From positions 1-29,988 of the forward strand of contig JBAYUX010000009.1 of the NCBI GenBank assembly GCA_041674865.1: 29,988 nt of DNA. Reading direction: 5' to 3'. Below, in pieces: positions 15,371-24,564 of the stretch. Source of the DNA: CALREA01 sp041674865. GTDB lineage: Bacteria > Patescibacteriota > Gracilibacteria > UBA1369 > UBA12463. The notes beneath the pieces are model-generated. The model saw nothing but the letters and a program-made list of their open reading frames with translations. It made no database searches and was not told the origin of the DNA. The position numbers and the translations under genes were made by a program. The stretch's first letter is position 1. The number at the start of each line of letters is the position of its first letter.

Positions 15371-15577
15371 TTAATAAAACTTCGACTTTTCTCGCATCTT
15401 GCGATACTTCGTTCGCATAAGAGCAGCACTTCGCTGTTTTCGTTCGCTAAGCTCTTTTGATCGATATCTCTTAGATTTGAGAGTTACAATAACACGGCTC
15501 TGTTGAACCTTTTTATTGAAACGTCCGATCAAACGTTCAGGAGACTCTTTTGTGTTGCGGAAAATTGTAATTGCCAT
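15371..15577 (-). CDS. rpsU: 30S ribosomal protein bS21
   Basis: This 68-residue basic protein matches bS21, the small subunit protein that sits near the 3' end of 16S rRNA and helps mRNA binding. It shows the family layout: a short strand (ITIFRNTKESPERLIGRFN), a helix (KVQQSRVIVTLKSKRY) and a strongly basic C-terminal helix (SERKQRSAALMRTKYRKM). It has its own near-consensus promoter and a strong terminator. bS21 contacts the anti-Shine-Dalgarno region in other bacteria, so its presence is noteworthy in a window where Shine-Dalgarno sequences are nearly absent. Confidence 0.95.
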   Translation of the reverse strand: MAITIFRNTKESPERLIGRFNKKVQQSRVIVTLKSKRYRSKELSERKQRSAALMRTKYRKMREKSKFY

Positions 15578-15605
15578 AAGTGTTGAGTAAAAACAAAGCT
15601 ACCCT

Positions 15606-15633
15606 ATTATACAAACCTAAGCTCGAGAGTCAA
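15606..15633 (-). promoter_or_regulatory. Promoter of rpsU
   Basis: On the minus strand TTGACT (15628-15633) and a perfect TATAAT (15606-15611) are spaced by 16 bases. The predicted leader is about 22 bases and lacks a Shine-Dalgarno sequence. Confidence 0.7.
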
Positions 15634-15667
15634 ATGGAAATTATTCATCTTCTAAAGCTAGAAGGGA

Positions 15668-17581
15668 TTAAATATCCAGGTTTTTGACATACTTCGCATG
15701 GGCCTGAATGAACTTCTTACGAGGAGCTACCTCAGCACCCATAAGTGTATCAAAGACCAAGTCAGCTCGTTCAGCATCATCAATCGTTACCTGAAGCATG
15801 CTTCGGACTGAAGGATCCATAGTTGTCTCCCAAAGCTGTTCAGGGTTCATTTCACCGAGACCCTTATAGCGCTGGATTCCTACGTTCTTGTCTTTGAAGT
15901 CCTTGTCTTTGAGGGCTGCCTCTTTTTCCTCGTCGCTATAAACATATCGAGTCGTTTTACCAGCAGCAAGTTTGTAAAGTGGTGGCTGAGCGATATAAAT
16001 ATGACCAGCCTCGACGATAGCACGGAAGTAGCGATAGAAGAGAGTCAAGAGGAGCGTTCGAATATGTGCACCATCGACATCAGCATCCGTCATAATGACA
16101 ATCTTGCTGTATCGAAGTTTCGTAACATCGAACTGTTCACCAACTCCGGCGCCCATGGCGATCACGAGGGCTTTAATTTCAGCATTAGCGAGAATCTTGT
16201 CGAGACGAGCCTGCTCTACGTTCAAGATTTTACCTCGAAGTGGGAGAATAGCCTGAAACTCTCGATTTCGTCCTTGTTTTGCGGAACCTCCAGCAGAATC
16301 ACCCTCAACGAGGAAGAGTTCTGAAATGGTTGGGTCTCGAGAAGAACAGTCAGCAAGTTTACCTGGAAGCGTAAGGCCATCAAGAAGACCCTTACGGATA
16401 ACGGTATCACGGGCGGCGCGAGCTGCGAGACGGGCTCGAGCAGCGAGCGCACACTTAGCGAATGCAGCACGAGCTTCCGCAGGATGCTCTTCAAAATACA
16501 TATCAAGATATGAGCCAAAGACACTTTCGACAGCAGTTCGCATCTCCTGGTTACCAAGCTTACTCTTGGTCTGACCTTCAAACTGTGGATTTGCTAACTT
16601 AACAGAGATGACAGCCGTGAGACCTTCACGAACATCTTCTGAACTGAGATTTTCTTCTTTCTCTTTTAAGAGGTCATGCTTTCGAGCGTAACCGTTGATA
16701 GTTCGAGTAAGAGCAGATCGGAAACCAGTAAGGTGCATACCACCTTCAGGAGTGAAGATGTTATTTGCAAAAGAGAACGTGTGTTCCTGGAAAGACTGAG
16801 AATACTGGAAAGCAACTTCAATGTTACCTTCTGGAACATCCTTGTCGACATACATAACTTCACCAATCGGATCTTTCTTCTGATTCAAGTGCTGGACGTA
16901 GGCGCGAACACCTCCTTCGAAATAGAACTTATATGTCTGTTCTGTTCGCTCATCTGAAATAGTAATAGCAATACCCTTCGTCAAATACGCCTGCTGACGC
17001 ATACGGTTAATGACCGTCATGAAATCAAACTCTGTTTTTTCGAAGATTTCTGAATCCGGGTAGAATGTAATTCTCGTTCCATTGTGGTCTGACTTCCCCA
17101 CCGTTTCAAGTTTTGTAACCGGATCACCTCGCTTATATTCCTGTCGATAAAGTTTGTTATCTCGCATAACTTCAGCAACAAGTTTCACTGAAAGCGCATT
17201 AACAACAGAGCTACCAACGCCGTGGAGACCACCAGAAACCTTGTATCCCCCATCGCCAAACTTACCACCAGCATGAAGAACCGTAAGAACGGTTTCAAGA
17301 GCTGATTTACCAGTCTTCTTCACAACATCAACCGGAATACCACGACCATCATCATCAACAGAGCAAGCCCCGTCTTTATGAAGCGTCACTAAAATATTCT
17401 TACAATAACCAGCCATCGCTTCATCAATCGCATTATCCACAATTTCCCAAACCAAGTGATGAAGACCAGCGACATCTGTCGTACCGATATACATACCTGG
17501 GCGCTTTCGAACGGCCGCTAAGCCCTCCAATACTTGAATTTGATCCGCACCGTAACTTGAACTTTGCTTCTGGTCAGCCAT
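15668..17581 (-). CDS. gyrB: DNA gyrase subunit B
   Basis: GyrB is the ATPase subunit of gyrase, which introduces negative supercoils into DNA. In 637 residues it has the GHKL ATPase motifs (EIVDNAIDEAMAG, DDGRGIPVD, GGLHGVGSSVVNALS), the TOPRIM domain (LVEGDSAGGSAKQGRNR, MTDADVDGAHIRTLLL) and the C-terminal QRYKGLGEMNPEQLWETTMD stretch expected of GyrB. It lacks the large insert of enterobacterial GyrB. An upstream TTG at 17587 is possible, but the ATG at 17581 (MADQKQ) is preferred. The promoter sits 33 bases upstream. GyrA is encoded 7 kb away on the other strand. Confidence 0.98.
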   Translation of the reverse strand: MADQKQSSSYGADQIQVLEGLAAVRKRPGMYIGTTDVAGLHHLVWEIVDNAIDEAMAGYCKNILVTLHKDGACSVDDDGRGIPVDVVKKTGKSALETVLTVLHAGGKFGDGGYKVSGGLHGVGSSVVNALSVKLVAEVMRDNKLYRQEYKRGDPVTKLETVGKSDHNGTRITFYPDSEIFEKTEFDFMTVINRMRQQAYLTKGIAITISDERTEQTYKFYFEGGVRAYVQHLNQKKDPIGEVMYVDKDVPEGNIEVAFQYSQSFQEHTFSFANNIFTPEGGMHLTGFRSALTRTINGYARKHDLLKEKEENLSSEDVREGLTAVISVKLANPQFEGQTKSKLGNQEMRTAVESVFGSYLDMYFEEHPAEARAAFAKCALAARARLAARAARDTVIRKGLLDGLTLPGKLADCSSRDPTISELFLVEGDSAGGSAKQGRNREFQAILPLRGKILNVEQARLDKILANAEIKALVIAMGAGVGEQFDVTKLRYSKIVIMTDADVDGAHIRTLLLTLFYRYFRAIVEAGHIYIAQPPLYKLAAGKTTRYVYSDEEKEAALKDKDFKDKNVGIQRYKGLGEMNPEQLWETTMDPSVRSMLQVTIDDAERADLVFDTLMGAEVAPRKKFIQAHAKYVKNLDI

Positions 17582-17613
17582 AAACAAAAAGAAAACTATA
17601 TAAAGGCGAAGAC

Positions 17614-17642
17614 CTTATATCATACTTTTCTAACAATGTCAG
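17614..17642 (-). promoter_or_regulatory. Promoter of gyrB
   Basis: On the minus strand CTGACA (17637-17642) and TATAAG (17614-17619) are spaced by 17 bases, with TGA directly before the -10 (extended -10). The predicted leader is about 25 bases and lacks a Shine-Dalgarno sequence. Confidence 0.6.
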
Positions 17643-17681
17643 GCTTTTTTCGGAAGACTTCAGGGATAAATCGAAGCGAGT

Positions 17682-20126
17682 TTACGGCGCGACTGGAAGA
17701 GTTTTGTAGAACTCCTGGTCGTAGTACTTTTGAATAGCAGGAACAACCTTATCAAAGGCAAATTCTCCAGGCATTGATTGCTTAGAAGTCAAAACAGTCA
17801 CTTGAACAGAAGAGATGCTGTTTTTCATGAGATCAACGATAAAGTCGACAGAAATCTGGCTCTTATCAAAAGGTAACTTTGCCCCACGAACCTGAAATAA
17901 TTTCTTAGCATAATCAATCGTCGTAATTTGCGCAGGGTCTAGAGAAAAACTAAACTCTTGAAGCTTTTTCAATAAGAAAAGTTGAGCCACCTTTTCAACT
18001 CGATCATTAGAAGAAGCATCTACCGTAGAATCAGTCGGCGGGGTTTGGTCTTGCTGCTGAGATTTGACGACAAAGATATTCTTAATTCGATCAAGAGGAA
18101 CTGAGGCGCTCAGAATAGTATCATTATATACTTTAATATCTGAGATTAAGTTTCTATCACGATCGTAAATCGCACTAAACGGAATGCCGTTGTAATCAGC
18201 AGATTCAATAAATACCTGACCCTGGTCCTTATCAAGAAGCGGAGCAAGTTTAAGATTCTTTACCCCATAACCAGTAAAGGCCTTTTGAATATCAGCTAAT
18301 GTTTGTTTTGACTCTGCGGAAGCAGGAGGAAGGGTGCCTAGAAGACCTTTTTGAATCTTATCAATTTCACCCAAATCTTGCTTATTCTTCAAGAAAGCAG
18401 AAAAACGATCCTTATGGGTTTGACCATAAAGTTTTGACTCAGAAAAATCACTACTATTGAGGTAGCGCCAAAAGTCTTCTTGATCATCAAGATTTTTCTT
18501 GAAGTATTGAGCCACAGCTGTTTCGGTATCAGGAAGAGCGCTTGAAATATCGGAAAGGAGTCTAAATAAAACAGGGCTAGCATCTTTGACCTCAATCTTT
18601 TCATCAAAAAAGAAAAGACGAAGTCGCTTCATGAGCTCAATCTTAGAGGCAACAAGCGTCTGATTTTCTTCGTTCTTATCGCGACCTTCAGGAAGCAGGC
18701 TAAGCCACTGAGATTGAAGATCGAAGGCATTCTGAAAATAGGTTTCCTGATAAAAAATAGGGTCTTTGAGATACAGCTGAGTAATAATCTGATTTTCTTC
18801 AGCTAAAACAGATGGATTTTTAACAATATCTGCAGAATAACCTGAAAATATCTTATGAAAAGCCGAGAAATATGTTGAGAGCAAATCGCGACTCATAGAG
18901 TTGTCAAAATGGAGAGATTGATACACATCATAAAGATATGATCGAACGAGTTGTGAGGCCTGAACATATGGAAGATTGTGTCCATAGCTACGAAGACTCA
19001 AAAGCGTTTCTCGAAGTTCTGTGCGAATACGAAACAAAGATCCGTCCTGTGGAACAAAAATGGCATATGCCTGAAATCGATTCCAGAGTTCATCGGAAAT
19101 ATATGAGATAAGCTGCTTATTATCATTCATAGTTTGCAACCTCGCCTTGAATAATTGCATACGAACATCTCCCTTATCCTGTTGCGAAGTCGCATAGTAA
19201 TAAAGAGCGTCATCAAGATGAACAAGCGCATCATTTGCAATTCGAAGATCTTTTTTTCGAGGATCAAATGTAAGTAAAAATCGGACATCATGAACTCGAT
19301 CCATGAGTCCAGCAAATGTGCTTTCTGGATCAGGAATAGACAATCCCCTATCTTTAATAATCTGAGTGATATGATTCAAAAGATTATCTCGTCTCAAGGC
19401 ATCCCCAGCAATATTACGCTGAAACCATGTATTTTTATTCAAAGAGTCTAGGGAAAGTGGGCCATATTGAAACTCTTTAATTAACTTAGAATAAAGAAGC
19501 TTTTCGAGTTTTGGTTGAATTTTAGAAAGAGTAACAGTAAGTCGATTTCCTTCTGTAATAAGAATGCTATTAAGTATAGAAGGAGTTGAAACAAGTTTTG
19601 CGAGTGGCATGTAAAATCCTAAACGAACAGGATTTTTAGCAGCATATACATTAACCTCACCGTCTTTGTATGAAACATCACAAGTTCCATCCCGAGAAGA
19701 GACAACGGTGCCACCTGCAACATAAACAGAAATAGAATGAAGAGCTCCTTGGCTTGTTACCCACACCTCTCCAGACTGAAGAGCCACGTGATATCCACCA
19801 TCATCAGTTTCATTTTGAAAAAGCTGAATAGAAGTATTCTCAGCAAGTCGAAGTTCCCCGCCTCCAGGAAAAGTAACGCGTACACCAGGAAGATCTTTCG
19901 ACAAAAGAACGTCCCCTACTTGAACAATGCGAGAAGAAGACACGTCCTGCCAAATATCTTGATTTGCTTTCTGAAAACTTGCCGTAACGCCAGTATCCAA
20001 AGTAAGAAGAATATCTTTCTGGTCATCGACAATATACGCCTGAACATCTGTAAACCAACTAAGGCTAACCCAGACAAAACTAAGGCTGACAACGGCAAGC
20101 ACGAACTGGTGAATAACTTTTTTCAT
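17682..20126 (-). CDS. Large secreted protein with N-terminal FecR-like domain
   Basis: This 814-residue protein has a signal peptide (residues 1 to about 30, ending DVQA). Residues 45-165 resemble a FecR domain, a beta-rich module with VRVTFPGGGELRLAENTSI, ALQSGEVWV and GTCDVSYKDGEVNVYAA. Residues 210-620 are long and predicted helical with no recognised family. The C-terminal 190 residues contain two similar alpha/beta stretches (around IPFSAIYDRDRNLISDI and VDFIVDLMKNSISSVQV), split by a Gln/Thr/Ser linker, and may be a duplicated domain. There is no C-terminal membrane anchor. FecR normally relays iron signals to a sigma factor, but no sigma factor or TonB receptor is here, so a structural or surface role is likelier. 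It is divergent from the SLH protease and has a near-perfect promoter. Confidence 0.8.
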   Translation of the reverse strand: MKKVIHQFVLAVVSLSFVWVSLSWFTDVQAYIVDDQKDILLTLDTGVTASFQKANQDIWQDVSSSRIVQVGDVLLSKDLPGVRVTFPGGGELRLAENTSIQLFQNETDDGGYHVALQSGEVWVTSQGALHSISVYVAGGTVVSSRDGTCDVSYKDGEVNVYAAKNPVRLGFYMPLAKLVSTPSILNSILITEGNRLTVTLSKIQPKLEKLLYSKLIKEFQYGPLSLDSLNKNTWFQRNIAGDALRRDNLLNHITQIIKDRGLSIPDPESTFAGLMDRVHDVRFLLTFDPRKKDLRIANDALVHLDDALYYYATSQQDKGDVRMQLFKARLQTMNDNKQLISYISDELWNRFQAYAIFVPQDGSLFRIRTELRETLLSLRSYGHNLPYVQASQLVRSYLYDVYQSLHFDNSMSRDLLSTYFSAFHKIFSGYSADIVKNPSVLAEENQIITQLYLKDPIFYQETYFQNAFDLQSQWLSLLPEGRDKNEENQTLVASKIELMKRLRLFFFDEKIEVKDASPVLFRLLSDISSALPDTETAVAQYFKKNLDDQEDFWRYLNSSDFSESKLYGQTHKDRFSAFLKNKQDLGEIDKIQKGLLGTLPPASAESKQTLADIQKAFTGYGVKNLKLAPLLDKDQGQVFIESADYNGIPFSAIYDRDRNLISDIKVYNDTILSASVPLDRIKNIFVVKSQQQDQTPPTDSTVDASSNDRVEKVAQLFLLKKLQEFSFSLDPAQITTIDYAKKLFQVRGAKLPFDKSQISVDFIVDLMKNSISSVQVTVLTSKQSMPGEFAFDKVVPAIQKYYDQEFYKTLPVAP

Positions 20127-20136
20127 AAATCCCTAT

Positions 20137-20165
20137 ATTATACCAAATTTATCGGCTTTGGTCAA
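20137..20165 (-). promoter_or_regulatory. Promoter of the FecR-domain gene, probably leaderless
   Basis: On the minus strand TTGACC (20160-20165) and a perfect TATAAT (20137-20142) are spaced by 17 bases, with TGG before the -10. Only 10 bases lie between the -10 and the ATG, so the leader should be about 4 bases. Confidence 0.75.
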
Positions 20166-20175
20166 TGCAGGTGGT

Positions 20176-20204
20176 TTGCCAGCAACAGCTTCAAATAGTA
20201 GAGT
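20176..20204 (+). promoter_or_regulatory. Candidate promoter of the S41 protease gene
   Basis: TTGCCA (20176-20181) and TAGAGT (20199-20204) are spaced by 17 bases and lie back to back with the FecR gene promoter. The -10 has two mismatches. Confidence 0.4.
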
Positions 20205-20240
20205 AAATTCACGTTTTTTACCCATTTTGAGCCTATTTTC

Positions 20241-21986
20241 ATGAAAAAAATCCTCATCTTAACCCTAGCCTTGAGTCTCTGTATATCAAATGTCGTATCA
20301 GCGAGTTTTATTGACGTTCAAAATGGCAGTCTAAATCAGCAGTCAATTGAATGGATGCAAGAAAAAGGAATTACCCCAGATGGATTACAAAAATTTGCAC
20401 CAGAAAAAATCATCACAAAAGGTGAGCTCTATGAACTCGCTTGGCGAGCGGCGGGATACTTTCCAGACAGTGATATCTCTACGGGAACAGGATCACGATT
20501 TGCATCATACGTGCAGAAGGCCGTGGAGACAGGAATATTAAAAACAGAAAAAGATTTCTTGTCAGGACAAAAAGTATCACGTGGAGACGGCTTGAAGATA
20601 ATCTTTGATATCATGGGAATTGGGGTTACTCGAGTTTACACAAAGGATGAGATCCCATTTAGCGATATTCACACAGGATCGAGATATGCCTCGATCGCAA
20701 AAACAGCAAGTGAGTTTAGTATTTTTAGTGGAGAAAATAAGTTCAGGCCAATGGCAAAAATGACACGAGCAGAAGTTGCGGATGCGATTCATAAAATCAG
20801 CACACTTACACCACAATCAACTCAAACGATTAGAATTATTCAAGTACCACAAACGACAGACAATACTCCGGTCAACGGCTTCACCAGCAATCAGAAATTT
20901 AAAATTTTGATGGATGTATGGAACAAGATGCATGAAAAATATGTAGGAAAAGAGCCTATAAATGATGATAAGTTACTGTACGGAGCTATTGATGGAATGG
21001 TAAACAAGCTCGACGATCGATATACGGTTTTTCAGGAACCAGTAGGTGCAAAATCTTTTTCAGAAGCACTTTCAGGTGAGTTCGATGGAATTGGAATTTC
21101 CATAGATTCAATTGATAACGTTGTGAAAATTGTCAGCCCTCTTCAGGGAACTCCAGCAAGTAAGGCCGGACTGAAGGCAAATGACACCATTCTCCAAATA
21201 GACAATCGGAGCGTGAAGGGATTATCACTTACGGAAGTTTCAAATAAAATTAAGGGAAAGACGGGAACAAGCGTGAATTTAGTTATCGAACGAGATGGTA
21301 AAAAAATGAACTTCTCTATTGTTCGTGAACACATTAAGCTCGATGCGGTTGTAGGAGAAATGAGGGGAAATGTAGCATACATCATTGTTCGAAATTTCAC
21401 TGAATCAAGTGGCAGCGATTTTACAAAAGTTGCAAAAAAACTTCTCTTAAAAAATCCAAAATCAGTTATCGTGGATCTTCGAGATAATCCAGGTGGATAC
21501 CTTGATGCATCACTCCAAATGCTCGACATGTTTGTACCAGCAAAAACTCGACTTGCCTCATTGAAGTTCTCAACTCGCTCAAACGCCGAAGATTTTTTCA
21601 ATGAGTCAAATGGAACCTCTGGTCGTGTCCAACTCGATTCATTTCAACCAGAAGTTATATTCTATTCTATAGGAAATGGTGAACTTGCCAATCTTCCAGT
21701 AAAGGTACTTATCAACGGTGGAAGCGCATCAGCATCAGAGATTATGGCCGCATCTTTAAAGGAAAATCAACGAGCAACGCTCATTGGTGAAAAGAGTTTT
21801 GGAAAAGGTACAGTTCAGGAAATTACCGACTACACCGACGGATCACTCTACAAACAGACGATCGGAAAATGGCAAACTCCTCAGGAACACAACCTTACTG
21901 AAAATCCAATCATTCCAGACGTCACCATAAAAGATAATCCAAATACGGACGGTGATGAGATTCTTAACTACGCACTCGGAAATTAA
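20241..21986 (+). CDS. S41-family C-terminal processing protease with SLH domains
   Basis: This 581-residue exported serine protease has a signal peptide (1 to about 21). Two SLH-like repeats follow (about 22-70 and 130-190, each with an F-x-D start and a KITKGE- or MTRAE-type ending), then a PDZ domain (EFDGIGISI around residue 281) and the S41 peptidase core. The catalytic dyad is visible: Ser497 in GGSASASEI and Lys522 in GEKSFGKGTVQ. They are 25 residues apart, the same spacing as in plant D1 processing protease. SLH domains would tether it to the cell wall, where it could trim secreted proteins. Its stop overlaps the convergent VirB4-like gene by 4 bases. Confidence 0.95.
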   Translation: MKKILILTLALSLCISNVVSASFIDVQNGSLNQQSIEWMQEKGITPDGLQKFAPEKIITKGELYELAWRAAGYFPDSDISTGTGSRFASYVQKAVETGILKTEKDFLSGQKVSRGDGLKIIFDIMGIGVTRVYTKDEIPFSDIHTGSRYASIAKTASEFSIFSGENKFRPMAKMTRAEVADAIHKISTLTPQSTQTIRIIQVPQTTDNTPVNGFTSNQKFKILMDVWNKMHEKYVGKEPINDDKLLYGAIDGMVNKLDDRYTVFQEPVGAKSFSEALSGEFDGIGISIDSIDNVVKIVSPLQGTPASKAGLKANDTILQIDNRSVKGLSLTEVSNKIKGKTGTSVNLVIERDGKKMNFSIVREHIKLDAVVGEMRGNVAYIIVRNFTESSGSDFTKVAKKLLLKNPKSVIVDLRDNPGGYLDASLQMLDMFVPAKTRLASLKFSTRSNAEDFFNESNGTSGRVQLDSFQPEVIFYSIGNGELANLPVKVLINGGSASASEIMAASLKENQRATLIGEKSFGKGTVQEITDYTDGSLYKQTIGKWQTPQEHNLTENPIIPDVTIKDNPNTDGDEILNYALGN

Positions 21987-24382
21987 ACAGACGGTTCAAC
22001 TGGCGGAGTTTCGATTGTCACGGGAGTCTCGGCAGGAGTAGGAATTACTTCGGCCTCTACAACTGCTGATGATGGAGTTTCTGCTGCGGCGGCGGCTACT
22101 ACTGCTGTTGCGTCTGCAGCAGTTTGCTTATCGCTCTGAATCTTTTTCAAGAGCTGTTCTGGATTTGTTGTAACGATCTGATCTTCACCGTATGAGGCAA
22201 TAATCTGAATGGCAGCGTGCTTATTTCCAGCAAAGAAGAGTCCCTGACCAACACCACTATTAAGGAGAATATACTTCTCCCCTTCCGTAAGATTGAAAAC
22301 TTTTCCGAGATAATCCATCGCAGCAGGCGCCTGTTTCAAAAGGAGCTGCATTGAGGAGTTCGTAATAATAGGTTTTCCATATTCAGACTTAAAGAAGTCT
22401 TCCACATCCTGAGTAATAGTCGTAATTCCAAGGTAGTACTTTCGAGCTCGCTTAACGAGACCAAAGAGGAATCGGGCAGAATCGCCATGTTGCATAATTG
22501 ACCATGCCTCATCGATAACGAGAATACGTCGCTTAAGTTCACGTCGGACCTGAGCCCAGATGTAATTAAGAATGATGTACATCGCAATTGGTCGAAGTGC
22601 CTCATCAAGATCTCGAATACAGAAGACCATGAGTCCTGTTCCAAGATTCAAGTTCGTAGGTTTATTGAAGAGACCGCTATAGGTACCTGAGGTAAATTTC
22701 TGAAGACGTTGAGCAAGATTACTTGCACCCTCCATAGTAGAGAGAAGGTCGTAGAGATCTTCCATCGTTGGAGGTGTAAATGTTGAAGGATCAACTACGT
22801 CCATCGTAATGCCTTTAAGGGCGTAGACGTCGATGAGCGCCTTGTCGAGAATCCCCTCTTCTACTGGAGTCATCTCGCCAAGCATGACTTTGAGAAGACC
22901 AATAAGAGTAATAACGTTCTGGCGAAGAATATCTCCAGGCTGAGTAATATCATCAGCAAGTGGAGGTGGAAGATCAAAAGGATTGATACGTCGATCAGAA
23001 TTAAGTGAAAGTCGTAGATAGGTTCCACCAAGAGTCTGCGCAAGAGCCTCATATTCATTTTCTGGATCGATAATAATAACATCGGTTCCGAGCATCAACA
23101 TACGAGTAATCTCAAGCTTCACGGCATAAGATTTACCAGCACCAGACTTAGCGAAGACGACCGAGTTTGCATTTTCCAATGCGAAGCGATCAAAGATAAT
23201 GAGTGAGTCGTTGTGGCGATTTACTCCATATAAGATACCTTCATCGGAAGTAAGAGTAGATGAAGTAAATGGGAAGGTTGTTGAAAGTGGCGAGGTGTTC
23301 ATATTTCGAACCACGTAGAGTTGATCAAGAGAAATTGGAAGAGTTGAGTTAAAACCCTGTTCTGCCTGAATCTGCGCACGTCGTGTCATAATAAGCTTTC
23401 CACCAAGAAGGCTTTCGAGCTGCTTAGCTACATTCTGAATCTTCTTCTCGTCGTCAGCGTAAATAGTAAAGTAGAGGGCAAACTGGAAGAACTTCTCCTG
23501 ACCTCGTTGAATTTCTGTTCGGAGCTGTTCAGCATCTTCAAGAGCCGTTTCAATAGCAGGATCACGAGTCTTTCCTTTTTCTTGGTCCATATGAATAGAA
23601 GACTGCATTTGAGTTACCTTCTTTCGAAGAATCTTCATGATCGTTGCTGAGTCGATTGGGTAGATGAACTGAGCAATATCCATTGATACCTCAAAATTAA
23701 TGAGTGGAGACATCCAGTTCATATCGAGGTAACGAGGATAGGTAAAGACGTAGAATGTCTGAGCAAAGAGACCATCAACTCGAATCATGTCATATCGAAT
23801 CTCCATAGATGATGGAGAAATGAGATCTCGAATAGAGGAAAGTCCGTTCTGATAAATTTTCTCTGCATCAAGAAGTTCCTTTTTCTCTTTGTCAGTGAGT
23901 TTTGTAGGAACGGCAGGTGTAGCGGGAGAAGATGTTGTCGCAACAGAAGTTGCCGATGTATCAGTCACTGGGGAGGCTTCGGAATCAGCAGGAGCCGCAA
24001 GAGTTATTCCAGCCATTTGCTGTTTTCGCTTTTGAAGAAATTGAAGATTATTTAAAAATCCTGTCTTGAAAGCGTCGAACATGCCTCGCTTCGCTTCCGC
24101 TTGCTCGGCAACTGGAACTGAATCTGAAGTTGGAGTTGAAGTTGGAGCAGGGACCACGCCAACAGAATTCATCCACGCAGGAACAGCCGGTGTAGCTGAT
24201 GAAGTTTCAGCTGGTAATGTTGCGACGGAAGAATTTTCCGAAGAAGTATTCTCAGGAGAAGTATTTTCTACAGGAGAAACTTCAGAAGTTGTCTCGGAAA
24301 TTACTGCCTGAACCGTTTCAGATGATGAACTTGGTTCAACAGAAGTCGTGGTCGGAGTCAAAGTTGTATCTTGTTCTGCCAT
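21983..24382 (-). CDS. VirB4-like ATPase with low-complexity tails
   Basis: This 799-residue protein has a VirB4/TraC-type ATPase domain, which powers type IV secretion, conjugation or related machines. Walker A is AKSGAGKSYA with Lys417, the strand IIIDPENEYEALAQTLGG follows, and Walker B is ILVIDEAWSIM. A sensor-like stretch reads YYLGITTITQDVEDF. The first 150 residues are a Thr/Ser/Pro/Glu/Val-rich low-complexity tail interrupted by a basic patch (FLQKRKQQMAG), and the last 50 are Ala/Pro/Val/Glu-rich. No other secretion-system gene (VirB6, VirB8 to VirB11, VirD4, relaxase) is in the window. Similar orphan VirB4-like ATPases occur in CPR genomes, but their role is unclear. A HerA/FtsK-like ATPase is a less likely alternative. 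It has its own strong extended -10 promoter. Confidence 0.85.
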   Translation of the reverse strand: MAEQDTTLTPTTTSVEPSSSSETVQAVISETTSEVSPVENTSPENTSSENSSVATLPAETSSATPAVPAWMNSVGVVPAPTSTPTSDSVPVAEQAEAKRGMFDAFKTGFLNNLQFLQKRKQQMAGITLAAPADSEASPVTDTSATSVATTSSPATPAVPTKLTDKEKKELLDAEKIYQNGLSSIRDLISPSSMEIRYDMIRVDGLFAQTFYVFTYPRYLDMNWMSPLINFEVSMDIAQFIYPIDSATIMKILRKKVTQMQSSIHMDQEKGKTRDPAIETALEDAEQLRTEIQRGQEKFFQFALYFTIYADDEKKIQNVAKQLESLLGGKLIMTRRAQIQAEQGFNSTLPISLDQLYVVRNMNTSPLSTTFPFTSSTLTSDEGILYGVNRHNDSLIIFDRFALENANSVVFAKSGAGKSYAVKLEITRMLMLGTDVIIIDPENEYEALAQTLGGTYLRLSLNSDRRINPFDLPPPLADDITQPGDILRQNVITLIGLLKVMLGEMTPVEEGILDKALIDVYALKGITMDVVDPSTFTPPTMEDLYDLLSTMEGASNLAQRLQKFTSGTYSGLFNKPTNLNLGTGLMVFCIRDLDEALRPIAMYIILNYIWAQVRRELKRRILVIDEAWSIMQHGDSARFLFGLVKRARKYYLGITTITQDVEDFFKSEYGKPIITNSSMQLLLKQAPAAMDYLGKVFNLTEGEKYILLNSGVGQGLFFAGNKHAAIQIIASYGEDQIVTTNPEQLLKKIQSDKQTAADATAVVAAAAAETPSSAVVEAEVIPTPAETPVTIETPPVEPSV

Positions 24383-24408
24383 TTCGATTTATGTTTATAT
24401 ATCGGATC

Positions 24409-24437
24409 ATTATAGCACAATTAACGATAAATCACAA
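24409..24437 (-). promoter_or_regulatory. Promoter of the VirB4-like gene
   Basis: On the minus strand TTGTGA (24432-24437) and a perfect TATAAT (24409-24414) are spaced by 17 bases, with TGC before the -10 (extended -10). The predicted leader is about 20 bases. Confidence 0.65.
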
Positions 24438-24506
24438 GACAGCTAAGGTGGCCAAAACAGCTTCCCTGGAAACCCCAGAAATCATTACTAGACCATCATT
24501 ATCCTC

Positions 24507-24535
24507 TAGTCAGTATTCGGACCTTGTGCTAAAGT
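24507..24535 (+). promoter_or_regulatory. Candidate promoter of gyrA
   Basis: TAGTCA (24507-24512) and TAAAGT (24530-24535) are spaced by 17 bases, with TGC before the -10. The -10 context TGTGCTAAAGT resembles that of the VirB4-like and TSP3 genes. The leader is about 23 bases. Confidence 0.45.
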
Positions 24536-24564
24536 AACCCAGGTATTTTTCGAAACCCCATAAA

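Noticed and set aside
17682..20126. FecR-type iron-signalling regulator
   Set aside because: No sigma factor or TonB-dependent receptor is adjacent, and most of the protein is unlike FecR.
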